Part shown: positions 1-10,700 of the stretch, in pieces
Position numbering within the stretch: the stretch's first letter is position 1
How the letters are laid out: every line of letters starts with the position of its first letter
NCBI GenBank assembly: GCA_018366495.1
Contig: JAGZHZ010000014.1
Span: 6,122-70,121 of the forward strand
From: Clostridiales bacterium
Lineage (GTDB): Bacteria > Bacillota > Clostridia > Lachnospirales > Lachnospiraceae
Direction: 5' to 3'
Length of the DNA: 64,000 nucleotides
Translations under genes and position numbers: made by a program
The notes under the pieces: generated by a model
Told to the model about the DNA's origin: nothing
Databases searched by the model: none
Seen by the model: only the letters and a program-made list of their open reading frames with translations

Positions 1-167
1 GTGGATGGTTTCTCAAAAATCAGCGCAATATTTTTTCCTTTCAGGCTGTTTCCTAAAATTCCCTGTTTCTTTTTCGCTTTCAGTTCAGCTGCCAAATCCA
101 ATAAATATTCAATTTCTTCACTTGTAAAATCTTTTAATGTCAAAAAACTGCGTCCTTTTAAGTTCAT
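1..167 (-). CDS. argF: ornithine carbamoyltransferase, N-terminal part
   Basis: This is the first 55 codons of ornithine carbamoyltransferase, which makes citrulline from ornithine and carbamoyl phosphate in arginine synthesis; the gene runs off the left edge. It starts at ATG 167 with GGAGGT at 174-179, six bases upstream. The translation begins MNLKGRSFLTLKDF and includes LLDLAAELKAKKKQG and NIALIFEKPST, typical of the family's N-terminus; the carbamoyl-phosphate site (STRTR) is cut by the window end right after EKPST. ArgI-type and catabolic ArcB enzymes look alike here, so the arginine-synthesis role is inferred from the promoter region, which carries ArgR-like boxes. Confidence 0.85.
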   Translation of the reverse strand, partial: MNLKGRSFLTLKDFTSEEIEYLLDLAAELKAKKKQGILGNSLKGKNIALIFEKPS

Positions 168-228
168 ACTTCTACCTCCATCTGTCTTCTCCGAGTTAAA
201 TTTTCTTTTGTCGCTTTATATGGCTTAC

Positions 229-257
229 ATCATACCACTGTTCCGTGATTTCTTCAA
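229..257 (-). promoter_or_regulatory. sigma-A type promoter of argF
   Basis: Reading the minus strand, TTGAAG at 252-257 and TATGAT at 229-234 are separated by 17 bases, a good match to the vegetative consensus. They lie about 60 bases upstream of the argF start codon. Confidence 0.6.
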
Positions 258-290
258 GAATTTTTATGTAAAGAATTTTATAAAAATATG
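255..290 (-). promoter_or_regulatory. possible tandem ArgR (ARG box) operator
   Basis: Two adjacent 18-base AT-rich segments (255-272 and 273-290) resemble ARG boxes: the first contains CATAAAAATTC on the minus strand, close to the Bacillus consensus half. They abut and overlap the argF -35 element, where an arginine repressor would be expected. The match is by eye and partial. Confidence 0.3.
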
Positions 291-293
291 AAA

Positions 294-328
294 GAGCAAA
301 GACTATATTTACTTTTCAGTCTTTGCCC
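294..328 (-). terminator. terminator after the stomatin-like gene
   Basis: GGGCAAAGACT and AGTCTTTGCTC form an 11-base stem, with one G-T pair, followed on the minus strand by TTTCATATTTTT. It lies downstream of the stomatin-like gene and upstream of the argF promoter. Confidence 0.7.
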
Positions 329-408
329 TTCCTTATAAAATACAATATTACTATACGTTCTGTTCAGGTACTGTCCGTTTTGAAATTTTATGCAATTAAT
401 ATGGATAT

Positions 409-1362
409 CTATTCATCTTTTGCAACTTCCACAACTGATTTCACAAGCCCGGCAATATTCTGTATCTCAGAAGGAATAATAATCTTCGTAGCCTTTCCGT
501 CTGCTACCTGACTCAGTGTCTCCAGACTCTTCAGTGCAAGCACCGACTGATCCGCTCCTGCTTCTTTTAAGAATCGGATACCGTCTGCCCTTGCCTGCTG
601 CACTTTCAGAATCGCTTCCGCCTGACCTTCTGCCTCACGGATCATTTTTTCTTTCTCTGCCTCTGCTCTTAAAATTGCAGCCTGTTTCTCTGCCTCAGCA
701 TCCAAAATCGCTGATTCTTTCTTTCCTTCTGCGACAAGAATCGTAGATTTCTTTTCACCTTCTGCTTTCAGAATCGCTTCTCTTCGTTCACGTTCTGCCT
801 TCATCTGTTTTTCCATCGCATCTTGAATTGCAGCAGGAGGGATAATATTTTTCAATTCTACACGATTTACTTTAATGCCCCATGGGTCTGTAGCAATATC
901 AAGAGATGCTCTCATTTTTGTATTAATTGTCTCTCTTGAAGTTAGCGTCTCATCCAGTTCCAGATCGCCGATGATATTTCGCAGTGTGGTTGCAGTCAGA
1001 TTTTCAATCGCCATGATCGGATTTTCCACACCATACGCAAATGCCTTAGGATCTGTAATCTGAAAGAATACAACGGTATCAATCCGCATTGTAACATTAT
1101 CTTTTGTAATCACAGGCTGAGGATCAAAATCAACTACCTGTTCTTTTAAATTAACTCTCTTTGCAATGCGGTCCAGGAATGGCCATTTCCAGTGAAGTCC
1201 TACACCCCATGTAGCACGGTAGCCTCCCAGACGTTCAATAATCATCGCATGTGCCTGCGGCACAATCTTAATGCATGACGTCAAAATCATCAAAAAAACA
1301 ATCACTGCAATCACAATCAGAACCATCTCTGCTGCATTTGACATATCAAAAAACTTCCTCAT
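409..1362 (-). CDS. SPFH/stomatin family membrane protein (QmcA-like)
   Basis: A 317-residue stomatin/prohibitin-type protein. Residues about 12-30 form one membrane helix. An SPFH (Band 7) domain follows, with ERLGGYRATWGVGLHWKWPF and later VVDFDPQPVITKDNVTM, segments typical of the family. The C-terminal half is a long charged coiled coil rich in alanine and glutamate (AEGEKKSTILVAEGKKESAI and so on), which in this family drives oligomer rings. The protein probably organises membrane microdomains and works with the NfeD-like protein encoded 26 bases upstream; such SPFH-NfeD pairs are common. The start is ATG 1362 with GGAGGAG seven bases upstream. Its exact partner proteases or clients cannot be told from sequence. 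Confidence 0.9.
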   Translation of the reverse strand: MRKFFDMSNAAEMVLIVIAVIVFLMILTSCIKIVPQAHAMIIERLGGYRATWGVGLHWKWPFLDRIAKRVNLKEQVVDFDPQPVITKDNVTMRIDTVVFFQITDPKAFAYGVENPIMAIENLTATTLRNIIGDLELDETLTSRETINTKMRASLDIATDPWGIKVNRVELKNIIPPAAIQDAMEKQMKAERERREAILKAEGEKKSTILVAEGKKESAILDAEAEKQAAILRAEAEKEKMIREAEGQAEAILKVQQARADGIRFLKEAGADQSVLALKSLETLSQVADGKATKIIIPSEIQNIAGLVKSVVEVAKDE

Positions 1363-1388
1363 AGTTTCTCCTCCTTTTTCCAGCTCAT

Positions 1389-1823
1389 TTACTCTCTTCT
1401 CACAATCAGTTTTACTCCTCTGATCTCTTCAACCACCACTTTTTCTCCCGGTTTCATCGTTACTTCTTCTTTTACCGAACGTGCTGTCCAGATCTGCCCC
1501 TGAATCTGTACCTGCCCTTGGCTTTCCAGATTCGAAATTTCTTCTGTCACAATCCCGGTTTTCCCAATCAGGCTGTCCGCATTCGTCCGAGCCGGATTTT
1601 TGTTGATATAGTGGACAGCAAACGGTCTTGTGAAAATCAGCAGAAGAATGGATACGCCAAAAAACAAGATAATCTGGAGCCACAACTGTGCGCTCGCCAT
1701 CGAAGCGATAAACGCTGCCAGAGAACCGCCTGCAAACCAGATGGTCGTCAGTCCCATCGTGGCAAGTTCAATTACCAGAAGAACAATCATAAGACCTAAC
1801 CAGAAAACAGATTCCGCTTCCAT
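1389..1823 (-). CDS. NfeD-like membrane protein
   Basis: This 144-residue protein is a short NfeD1b-type protein without the ClpP-like protease domain. Two or three membrane helices occupy residues about 8-65 (LGLMIVLLVIELATMGL and WLQIILFFGVSILLLIF). A soluble OB-fold follows, marked by LIGKTGIVTEEI and GQVQIQGQIWTARS and ending GEKVVVEEIRGVKLIVRRE. It is the first gene of a two-gene operon with the stomatin-like gene. OB-fold NfeD proteins are thought to cap or interact with SPFH assemblies. The start is ATG 1823, with a purine-rich GGGGGA upstream. Confidence 0.9.
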   Translation of the reverse strand: MEAESVFWLGLMIVLLVIELATMGLTTIWFAGGSLAAFIASMASAQLWLQIILFFGVSILLLIFTRPFAVHYINKNPARTNADSLIGKTGIVTEEISNLESQGQVQIQGQIWTARSVKEEVTMKPGEKVVVEEIRGVKLIVRRE

Positions 1824-1863
1824 ATTCTTTCCCCCTATCTTATTTATTTATCTTATTTTTCTC

Positions 1864-1892
1864 ATCTTACTATATTATTCATAAGAATACAA
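1864..1892 (-). promoter_or_regulatory. promoter of the nfeD-stomatin operon
   Basis: On the minus strand TTGTAT (1887-1892) and TAAGAT (1864-1869) are 17 bases apart, about 40 bases upstream of the NfeD start. Confidence 0.5.
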
Positions 1893-1972
1893 GAATTTTA
1901 GATAGTATTAATTCATGCAAAAAATTATTTCTACTCAAATTTTCAGAAATATTTTATCTCAAATATTAAAAA

Positions 1973-2001
1973 AAGAGATGCCGTATTCACAGCATCTCTC
2001 T
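1973..2001 (-). terminator. terminator after the wall hydrolase gene
   Basis: GAGATGCTGTGAATACGGCATCTC is a stem-loop followed on the minus strand by a run of seven T residues, just beyond the stop codon of the SleB-like gene. Confidence 0.75.
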
Positions 2002-2021
2002 TTCGTACTTTTGTTCACTTT

Positions 2022-3179
2022 TTAATAGAACTGATGATCTCCGATCTGCATTCCCTGTCCAGATCCTGTATTGAAATATAATGCGCCTCCAACTGGATTT
2101 TCTCCGTTTAACGCGGCCTGTGCGGCTTCCACACAGTCATCCGGAACTCCATTTGCCAGTGCATTTGCTAATGCTCCACTGGAAGCCGGTGTAAACTGTC
2201 CGCTCTGATAAATGACATCATAAATTGTATTTGGGAATAAACTACTTGCCACACGGTTCATGACAACTGCTCCAACTGCTACTTTTCCCTCGCGGGACTG
2301 ATTTCCAGCCTCACAGTAAATGATTGCTGCAAGAAGATTTAAATCATCTGCGCTTACATCAATAGATGGCTCTGTCTGCGGAGCTTCTGTCTCGTATACC
2401 GGAGCCTCTGTCTGTGGAGCTTCCGTCTCATATACTGGAGCCTCTGTCTGCGGAGCTTCCGTCTCATAATATACCGGAGCTTCTGTCTCATATACTGGGG
2501 CTTCTGTCTCGTACGTTGGAGTTTCTGGTATATAAGTATCGTCATAATACGTTTCGCCGTAATATTCATTCTGCACGTCATATGTATCCGCACTGTAATC
2601 TTCTGTATAGGTCTGCGGAACATAGTTCTCATTTGCCACTGCAGTATCCAGAACCGGAACGTAGCTCAAATCTGTCAGAGCCATATATCCTGTTGATCCA
2701 TCAAACAAGATTACTTCTGCAAATACGCCGTCATTTGAAGCCACCTCCAGCTGCTGTCCTTCACATGCGCTTCCCATAACAGCAGAAGTAAAATCTGCCT
2801 CTGCATACACTGGAGCGCCTGTATAATTTGCTTCCATCACATTTCCAGGAACACCATATACACTTGCAAGCGCATCAGCACTCTCTCCAAATGCTAAAAA
2901 CTGTGTCTTTACATATCCCGTCACATCACCGGAGCTGATCAGTGACCACTCTCCATAGTTTTCAATCACTTCAGCGCCGCTTCCTGCAAATAAAGTTCCT
3001 ACAATATGGCTGTCTTCTGAAGCATACTCACGGATATTCAAACTTCCGATGACATCTGCAACCGCCATAGAAGTACCTGTATAAGTATATTCACCCGCAA
3101 ATGCAGCTGTGCCTGAGCACATAGAAATCACAAGAGCTGAAATTGTACTGTAGACAAGCGGCTTCATTTTTCTTTTCAT
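2022..3179 (-). CDS. secreted cell-wall hydrolase, SleB-like catalytic domain with SH3-like domains
   Basis: A 385-residue exported protein. The start is placed at ATG 3179, not the upstream frame-open codon, because AGGAGG lies at 3186-3191. Residues 1-28 are a signal peptide ending near TAAFA-GE. Two SH3-like segments follow (about 35-190), the first with GSLNIREYAS and GEWSLISSGDVTGYVKTQFL. A low-complexity linker (about 215-275) has repeated ETEAP/QTEAPVY units. The C-terminal domain (about 278-385) matches the Hydrolase_2 (SleB/CwlJ) family: LLAAIIYCEAGNQ with the expected catalytic Glu, GKVAVGAVVMNRV and GALYFNTGSG. Family members are lytic transglycosylases acting on (often cortex) peptidoglycan; with an SH3 part this one more likely remodels the vegetative wall. 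It appears to be a single-gene unit. Confidence 0.88.
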   Translation of the reverse strand: MKRKMKPLVYSTISALVISMCSGTAAFAGEYTYTGTSMAVADVIGSLNIREYASEDSHIVGTLFAGSGAEVIENYGEWSLISSGDVTGYVKTQFLAFGESADALASVYGVPGNVMEANYTGAPVYAEADFTSAVMGSACEGQQLEVASNDGVFAEVILFDGSTGYMALTDLSYVPVLDTAVANENYVPQTYTEDYSADTYDVQNEYYGETYYDDTYIPETPTYETEAPVYETEAPVYYETEAPQTEAPVYETEAPQTEAPVYETEAPQTEPSIDVSADDLNLLAAIIYCEAGNQSREGKVAVGAVVMNRVASSLFPNTIYDVIYQSGQFTPASSGALANALANGVPDDCVEAAQAALNGENPVGGALYFNTGSGQGMQIGDHQFY

Positions 3180-3405
3180 TGTATACCTCCTAATGCACTT
3201 CAAAAAGAATTGCATTTCTATCACATTTTTAATACATCCTTGTTTCATTTGTTACATAATTATTAACTTTATTACAAACGTATTTTATAACAATGAAAAG
3301 TATTTGTCAACCTTTTCTTTTTCTGCCGCATTCCCAGCCGCCTGCCACAGTTTTATCATTTTATGATTTTATTCTTTCAACCTCTTCTTCTATTTGTTCC
3401 AAGTT

Positions 3406-4785
3406 TTATTTGTTTTTTTTACGCTTTCCGACAAAGATCACCACAACAATAAGCGCTGCTCCGAAAAGCATCCAGAGATACTTCGTATAATTTGTTTCGT
3501 CTCCTGTCTTCACATCGTCGGAATCTTTCTCCTTTTCATTTTGGATCACTTGTCTCGTAAGCTGGGCTTTCTCATCTGCCCTCACTGTGACCTCTGTGAT
3601 AGCATGATCCGGCATCTTATATCCTTTCGGTGAAACTTTCTCAATGATCTCGTACGTTCCAGGAGGAAGCTCTGTAATCATCACACTTCCATTTTCAGCT
3701 GTCACAACTCTGTACTCTTCTGTTTCTGAAAATCCTGCAAATTTATAGCTTCCATCCGATCCAGTCACCTTCACAAGGTATCCATCTTTCTCTCCGCCTT
3801 TCGCTCTAAGAATAAACTCTGCTCCTTTGAGTCGGATGCTGTTGTCTTTTGCATCTGTCTTTATAATTTCCAGACTTCCTGTCAGCTGTTCATTGACAAT
3901 TTTCAGTTGTTCAATCGGATGATCTTCTCCCTGTTTTTTGATCGTCACAGTAAGCGGCGCTCTGTAATCGTCGCAATCCCAAACGGTAATGATCCATTGT
4001 TCTAGGCTGTTCTTATAGCCGGAAGGCGCCTTTGTCTCTGTCAAAGTATACGTTCCTTCCTTCAGCCCGCTGAATCGGATCTTTCCATCGATTCCGGTCG
4101 TGCTTACCTCGACTGTCTGATCCCGATCATTTTTCAGGGTAAACTCTGCTCCTTTCAAAGGTTCATCCGACTGATCCACCTTAGTCAGCTCAAATTCTGC
4201 ATCTTTTGATACTATATTAACAAATTGAATCTGATCCAGATCCGCCGGTTCTTCGTCCTGTCTTGTCACTGTCACGCTGCTTTCCAATTCTTCCTCATGT
4301 TCATCTTTCCAGTGAATGTTGACATGAATCTGGTAAATTGCCATATCATATTTTATTTCTGTCTCTGACGGATTGGCTGTCTCTTTCATGATATAGTAAT
4401 AATCCCCTAATTCATCCATCCAGTATGTCATTTCACTGAATGTGACAGCTCCCTGAGCATCATTCTTTCTTGTCTCTAACAGCTGTGCATCTTGCAGCTT
4501 CCAGTCTTTTTCTGACTTGTACAATTCAAATTCAAACTGACCATCTTCCAGTTTATATGGACGTCCGCTGTCAGCATTTCTCAGCATCTTCTCAGCATTC
4601 AGCTGTACGGAAATCGGCAGTACCTTTTTATTTGTGATTGTTTTTTGCTCCGTCTCTCCTGTCAAAATGAGGACATCTGTTGTTTCGGCTGTGACCTTGT
4701 ACGGTTTTGGAGCTTCTACTTCCTGCACGGTATAAGGTCCCACCGGCAGTCTGCCGATAGATGCCATTCCCTGACGATCCGTCAC
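3406..4785 (-). CDS. C-terminal fragment of the giant Cna_B surface protein, with wall-sorting signal
   Basis: This is the continuation, in another frame, of the 4515-residue product encoded upstream. The frame is open from 4896; domain-like sequence in it begins at about 4854 (ITEEKGYLFNGF) and the first ATG is at 4785, which lacks a ribosome site and sits in the middle of a Cna_B domain. It carries about four more Cna_B units, with E-box-like motifs YTVQEVEAPKPY, YTLTETKAPSGY and YEIIEKVSPKGY. It ends with a sortase-type signal: VKTGD, a hydrophobic helix and the tail GKRKKNK. It is very unlikely to be translated on its own; it is the stranded anchor of the giant protein. Confidence 0.8.
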   Translation of the reverse strand: MTDRQGMASIGRLPVGPYTVQEVEAPKPYKVTAETTDVLILTGETEQKTITNKKVLPISVQLNAEKMLRNADSGRPYKLEDGQFEFELYKSEKDWKLQDAQLLETRKNDAQGAVTFSEMTYWMDELGDYYYIMKETANPSETEIKYDMAIYQIHVNIHWKDEHEEELESSVTVTRQDEEPADLDQIQFVNIVSKDAEFELTKVDQSDEPLKGAEFTLKNDRDQTVEVSTTGIDGKIRFSGLKEGTYTLTETKAPSGYKNSLEQWIITVWDCDDYRAPLTVTIKKQGEDHPIEQLKIVNEQLTGSLEIIKTDAKDNSIRLKGAEFILRAKGGEKDGYLVKVTGSDGSYKFAGFSETEEYRVVTAENGSVMITELPPGTYEIIEKVSPKGYKMPDHAITEVTVRADEKAQLTRQVIQNEKEKDSDDVKTGDETNYTKYLWMLFGAALIVVVIFVGKRKKNK

Positions 4786-7700
4786 AAAAATCTCTTCTTC
4801 CGGTATGTACTGATCTGTGAATCCATTGAACAGATATCCCTTCTCTTCTGTAATCTGACATACTTGTCTCCCTGTCTCAGAACAAATTTTGCTCCTTCAA
4901 TTCGGATATCTTCTTCATCTTCGTCTGCTTTTATAATTTTCAGTTCTCCCGGAGCAATATTTTCAATGACAATCTCTACCGCAGCGCTTGATTCATCAAT
5001 AATGCCCGACTGTTCCGGCGTATTGCAGATATAGCCTGTTTTCAGATCCTCTATCTCATATACCGTATATGCTGTTCCATAGTAGATACCACTGATTTTG
5101 ATCGTCTCTTCTGCTTTCAGGTTCACAGAAAATTCCTCTTTCTGCTCATCAAACACTGCTGTGATCTGCTCAGATGTACCATCCCCGGCAATTCTTGTCA
5201 CCTTAATTCCGTCTGCTGTTTCCATTTCCTTGATGACGGCCTGTTTTCCATTTCCATGTCTTCCTTCTAGTCTGAACCGGAATTCAAACAGATCGTTTTC
5301 ATCGGTCTGCGGCTTGCCGTCTTTTAACGTTTTCCTGAATGAAAGCTCGCCCGTTTTCGGTATGTTTTCTATATTTCTGGTCACCGGACCTGTTCCATCG
5401 TGCGCTAAAATTTCAACATCGGTCACTGGATTCTCCGGCATCTCATAATCTTGAGGAGCCTTTGTCTCAATCAGCTTGTATTTTCCAAGTTGTATGTCTG
5501 TGATTCTAATTGAACCTTCTGCTTTTGATGTCACCATGACATTATTGCTGTCCTGACCATCGCTGTAGCCAACTGTCTTGTAAACTCCATCTTCTGTCAT
5601 GGCAACTGCCACATATTTTCCGGAATTTTCATCAGGTGTTCCGTTCAGATCACTGACTCTTTGCAGGATAAACTCTGCATCTGGAAGTGTTCTGTCTGGA
5701 TTTGTCTGATCTCGTTTTATAACCTCCAGACTGCCTCGAACTGCGTTGTGGAATGTCACATGGAATATAGGAAGATCGTGTGCGATTGTTCCTGAATAAT
5801 TTGTCTTATCATAATCGTATCCGTCATCTCTTGCCAGTTCTTGTGCGTCCACTTTCGTTCCATAATAAATTCCTTTTATGGACGCTGTCTCAGACGGTTT
5901 TAATGTCAAATGATATCTGCCGTCTGTCTGATCCAGATAAGCTTCTCTCTGTTCGTGACCTGTATTATTTTCCACCGTCACTTTTAATTTCCAAGGAGCG
6001 TCCGGCTGCAGTACAGAATCAAAAATCTTTGCCCCGTCTTTTGTAAATGTAAATACCATTTCAAATTCTGGCTTCTCATTTCCTTCCGGTATTCCTTCCA
6101 GAACCTTGGTAATTTTAAACTCACCTGTCTTCAGCTTGTTGTTAAATTTCAAAACCACATTTTCTTTTTCTGCTTTTCCTGCAACTTTGTAAGGATTTTG
6201 CGGATCTTTCGTTCCTCCCATAATTTCCGGATCATAGTTTTCTCTGGAATCATTGATCTCCTCCACTTCATATTCTGTGCCAGGATCAATATTCCGGATC
6301 ACTGCTTTTTGTCCTGCTTCCATCTGAATCACACCATTTGCGGTAGTTTCAGCAGTATTCTTTCCCTCGATCCAATAATCGCCGTTGTAAGCGGTATACG
6401 CTGTATCTCCCTCTTTTCTGAAGGAAAGTTTAAACTGGAAAGTTCGATCTGAAGGCGTCACCATTTCATCTGCCTGTTTTTCAATGGTCATAGAAATTTC
6501 TGGCGTGTTTTCAATGTTCATCTGAATCTGTGCCACATTGCCGCCATTTTTTTGCAGTGTAAATTCAAAGACAGGATTTTCCGGCAACATATAATATAAT
6601 GGCGCCTCCGTCTCTGTCAGCTGATATCCGCCAAGCGGAACCCCTTCCATGACTGCCGTGCCGTCTCCGTTCTTTCCTGTAATGGTAAATGCTAGTTTAC
6701 CATCTGCAAAGCTGACATTTTCAATGCCCATTGCCTTATGCTGTTCTTTATTCTGAACCAGATCCTCTCCATATTTCTGCCACTTCATCTTTCTTGCCGG
6801 GTCAGATTCTGTATATGCCAGAGTAAATTTTGCTCCAGAAAGAGCATTTCCATTTTTGGAGCTAATCTTCTTGATTCTGATTTTTCCAGTTTCTAATTGA
6901 TTCACAATTTTCAGCAGCAACGATGCTTCTGTCTTTGCAGGAATTTTCCATCCTTTCTTTGTTCCAAAAGATGTCAGTTCCATTCCGTCCGCTTTTGCCG
7001 TCTCTTTATCGTATCCTTCCGGCGCTGACTCTTCTACTAAAACGTAATCTTTATAATAGTTCAAAGAAGAAATCTGTGCCAGTCCCTGGATATCTGTCTG
7101 CACGTTTCCTGCCTCATTTGCAGCCGTCAGATCCTGTTCTGTGATTTCTGATCCGGGTTCAAACGGTCCATATAAAATAAACTGTGCATTTTCCAGCGGA
7201 ATCTGACCATTACCTTCTGCTTCTTTTTTAATTGTCAGATCTTTTAATCTTACCAGCCCGATATCCTTTGTCATATCCCAACTGCTCTCATCTGTAGGCC
7301 ACAGATAAAAGCGTTCTGAGACGTAGCTGCCATCTTCAGATATAAAGTTGCAGTCTTTTGTTTCCTTTTCAAACAAGTCAAATTGTCTCGGATCTCTGGA
7401 AGGAGTGATTTTCCCGTCTGGCTGGAAGGCATCTGTCAGCGCATATCCTGCTGGCGGTGTAATCACAATCTGATAATTAATCTTATTTCCTGTCAATCCG
7501 TTCGGATTGAGTCTTCCGTCACTGTAATACAAATCAGTTGTGCCGCTTGGAACAGAATAAGACAGATTGCCAAATTTAAATTCATTCGTACCAGGAGTGG
7601 TTGTCATCGAATGGGAATCTATGAGCTCATTTCCATAATAGATATTCAAGACAACATCCACAGCTGGAACTTCTGTATTTTCGGCAATTCCATTGTTTCC

Positions 7701-10700
7701 GCCCATGTTGGCATTTTTCTCATTCTGGGTTCCATCCAGATCTTCATCAATCCAGACGTGTCCTCCTACACCTACTTTCTCTCCCTCCAGCAAAGCGCTG
7801 ACTGAAGAACTGTTTTGGTCTATTACCATCTGGCTGTTTCCTACCCATGTAAAGGTCATAAAATCATTCGTTGTTAATCTTCCTGCCAGTTCTGCCATTT
7901 CCTCAGAACTGTATTCGTTAACTCCCATTTTATAGACCACTTCAATTCGGTCATACTGTCCTAATACAACGCTCTTGTCAAAATCGAGTGCAATCACGGA
8001 AGCGTTTTTGTCTGCCCCGCTGATCCAGTTTCCTGTTATAGTATCTCTGTCGCTAAGTTCCAGCGGAATGGATGATGCTTCTGTTCCCGTAATCTTTCCT
8101 GTTTTAGAATACAAAGTATATGCCGCATCTTTTTCCTGTATTCCTGTGACCACAGTCTCCCCATCTTTCTCTTCTATCTGGGCATCGTACAAAGTAACAC
8201 TGACGATTTCTTTAAAATATGGGGTCCATACACTGTGACGCGGTGTTCCATCTCCTAAACGGACATCCCCTTCTGCTGGAAGTACGTCTGCAATACGTAC
8301 CTTTTTCTGTTCAATTTCACTGTTGTTTATCAATGTCAGTTTATAACGGATCTCACCCGTTCCATCCGCCAGGACCATTGCATTTTGTCCTTCGCTCAGA
8401 TACGCTTCCGGATCACTGTAGCTTTCCTCTGCATTTCCATTGATGCTCTTGCTTCTCACTACATGATTTGATCCAACTGCCCTGACTACCTCGTCTTCAT
8501 GGATATATCCTTTTTCTTCAGAAAATTCAAGCGCCGCATCTACATTCGGGAAAGATTCCAAAGCTCCTCCGCCGATCGGTGTGAATGCCATTCCATATGG
8601 ATTTCCCTGCCACTGAACTCCCTCTGCCAGACTTGTCACATAAGCAAAGTCAAGAATTTCCAGATTATCTGTCTCTACAACCGTCGGAAGGACTTTTGCA
8701 TCAAACTCAATGACAATCTCTTCCCCAGGTTTTAGATTTCCCTTTAGCCAGAGATTCAGATATTGTCCATCCGGACCCTCTGCAATTACTTTCTTTCCTT
8801 CATCCCGGCTCCAGTCCTCTGATGGATAAGTAATGATAAATCTTTCTGCCTCTCCGTCACGTTTCATCATCTCAATATGTTTTGAAAGTTTATTGCTGAT
8901 AATCGGATTCTCAAAATTCAGTTCTTCTTTGGATTCATTTGAGACAACGATGCGGTATGTGATGGTCTCACCAATTGTTACCGTAGTGACAGGATGACGG
9001 TCACTATCTAAAATCTGCAGATCCAGTGCAATTTCTGGAAGATTAAATTTCGGATCCAGCTCAATTTCAGCCACTGCTTCCTGAGTCTCCAGCGCGCGCT
9101 CTTCATAAACGTCCCTCTCCTGTGTCGGACATAAATATTTTACTGAGACTTCCGAATAGTTTCGCACTAATTTGGCTGGAATCGCATCCGGTCCCTCTTT
9201 CTGTCTTTTCAGTTTCATCTTGACTGTGATCGGTTCAATCACTACGTCAGATCCCAGAGATCTTTGTATGTCATTTCCATTCGGCAATGGTACTGCCTGC
9301 AGCTGACTGTCAAAATATTCTACTTCAAATCCTTTTACTCCATCTATGCTGACTGGAATAGAATGCACTGCGCCTTTATCAAGCGAAGATACATCGTACG
9401 TTCCAATCTCTGTACGCTTTCCATCCCACAGTTCGACTGTTACTTTTGCCTGTACAGACATACCATCGTAATCTTTAATATGTTCACTGTACGAAGCTTT
9501 TCCAAGTTGGATCTCTGTGATTGTATAAGCCCCCGGCTCCAGTTTCGTATCTTCTATTCCATTTCGATCTGTAAAGATTTCAGCGCCTGTATCTCTCACA
9601 ATAAAACTTGTCAGAGGCAGGAAATTACTCAGTTCAAACGGCGCTGCCTTTCCGTTTTCGGATGATCCGCCAATCTGGAATGAAACCTCATGTTCTTTCA
9701 GGAGCAGGTTTGCTTCTTGTTTTTTCTCTCCTAACGGTTCTTTTTTGATTGAGACTTCCGGCGTATCTTTTCTGTTCAGGAATGTCACAGAGACGATTTC
9801 CTCTTCTTCTCCTGTAATCCAAACCCAGTCTTCTGTCTTCAATCTTTCATCCTGTCCATTCAGGAAATATGGCTCCTCTGTCTCGACTTCTTTTATATAA
9901 TACCATCCTGGTTCCAGCATTACAGAAAGCGTAGTGACTATTCTGCTTCCGTCTGCCCTCTTTGCAGTTCCGGTTTCCAACACCGTGCCTTTCTTTGTAT
10001 ACAGTTTATCTTCGGATGTATTTGTATAGTACAATTCTAACGGGCTTTCATTTTTACCTGGGACTGCTCCCTGTGCATCCACACGATAGATAGAAAACTT
10101 CGCACTGGCTGCCTCTGCAGTATTTTGTGCATCTCCCTTATTGATATACAGCTTTGTTTTTGGCCTGTTATACGCATGAATGTGATACGCTCCCATCTCG
10201 ATATTGTCAGGGATTAAAAATACTTCTGTCTCAGCGCCGTTCACCACGACTGTACTCTTCTCAAATGATGTCCCCGTCACATTATGCGTCTTTTCGTCAT
10301 ACAGATAGACTTCTTCCAGTCCCACATAGAATTTCTGATCCTGCTCTGTCATAACTTCTCCCAATGCATATTGATATAACGCAGAATCTTTCTTTTCTAT
10401 GTTGTCAAATACTGCTCTACTCTTCTCATCTGTCACCTGTGTGGCAAGCAATACTGCTTCTTTCGTCTGTTTATTGATTTCATACAGATTAAATGTAATT
10501 CCAGGCATACTTGCGTCTTCATCTTTTCCTAATACATTGTTTCGTTTATGTACTTCCAAACGAAGACCGCGTTTATTATAGAATACTAAGGCCTGCTGAT
10601 TTTCATCTGCCCCCTCGCTCAGACTATATTTTATATTCTGGTTTGGTTTGAGCATCACAGTATGAGGAGTCTTGTCTAACGCATAACTTTCTGGAGCTTT

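Noticed and set aside
1..291. Plus-strand frame of 96 codons at the left edge
   Set aside because: It is the complement of argF, whose minus-strand translation clearly matches a known family.
4784..4896. Programmed -1 ribosomal frameshift in the giant adhesin
   Set aside because: No X-XXY-YYZ heptamer in the right phase; AAATTTG is present but in the wrong phase, and no obvious following stem was seen.
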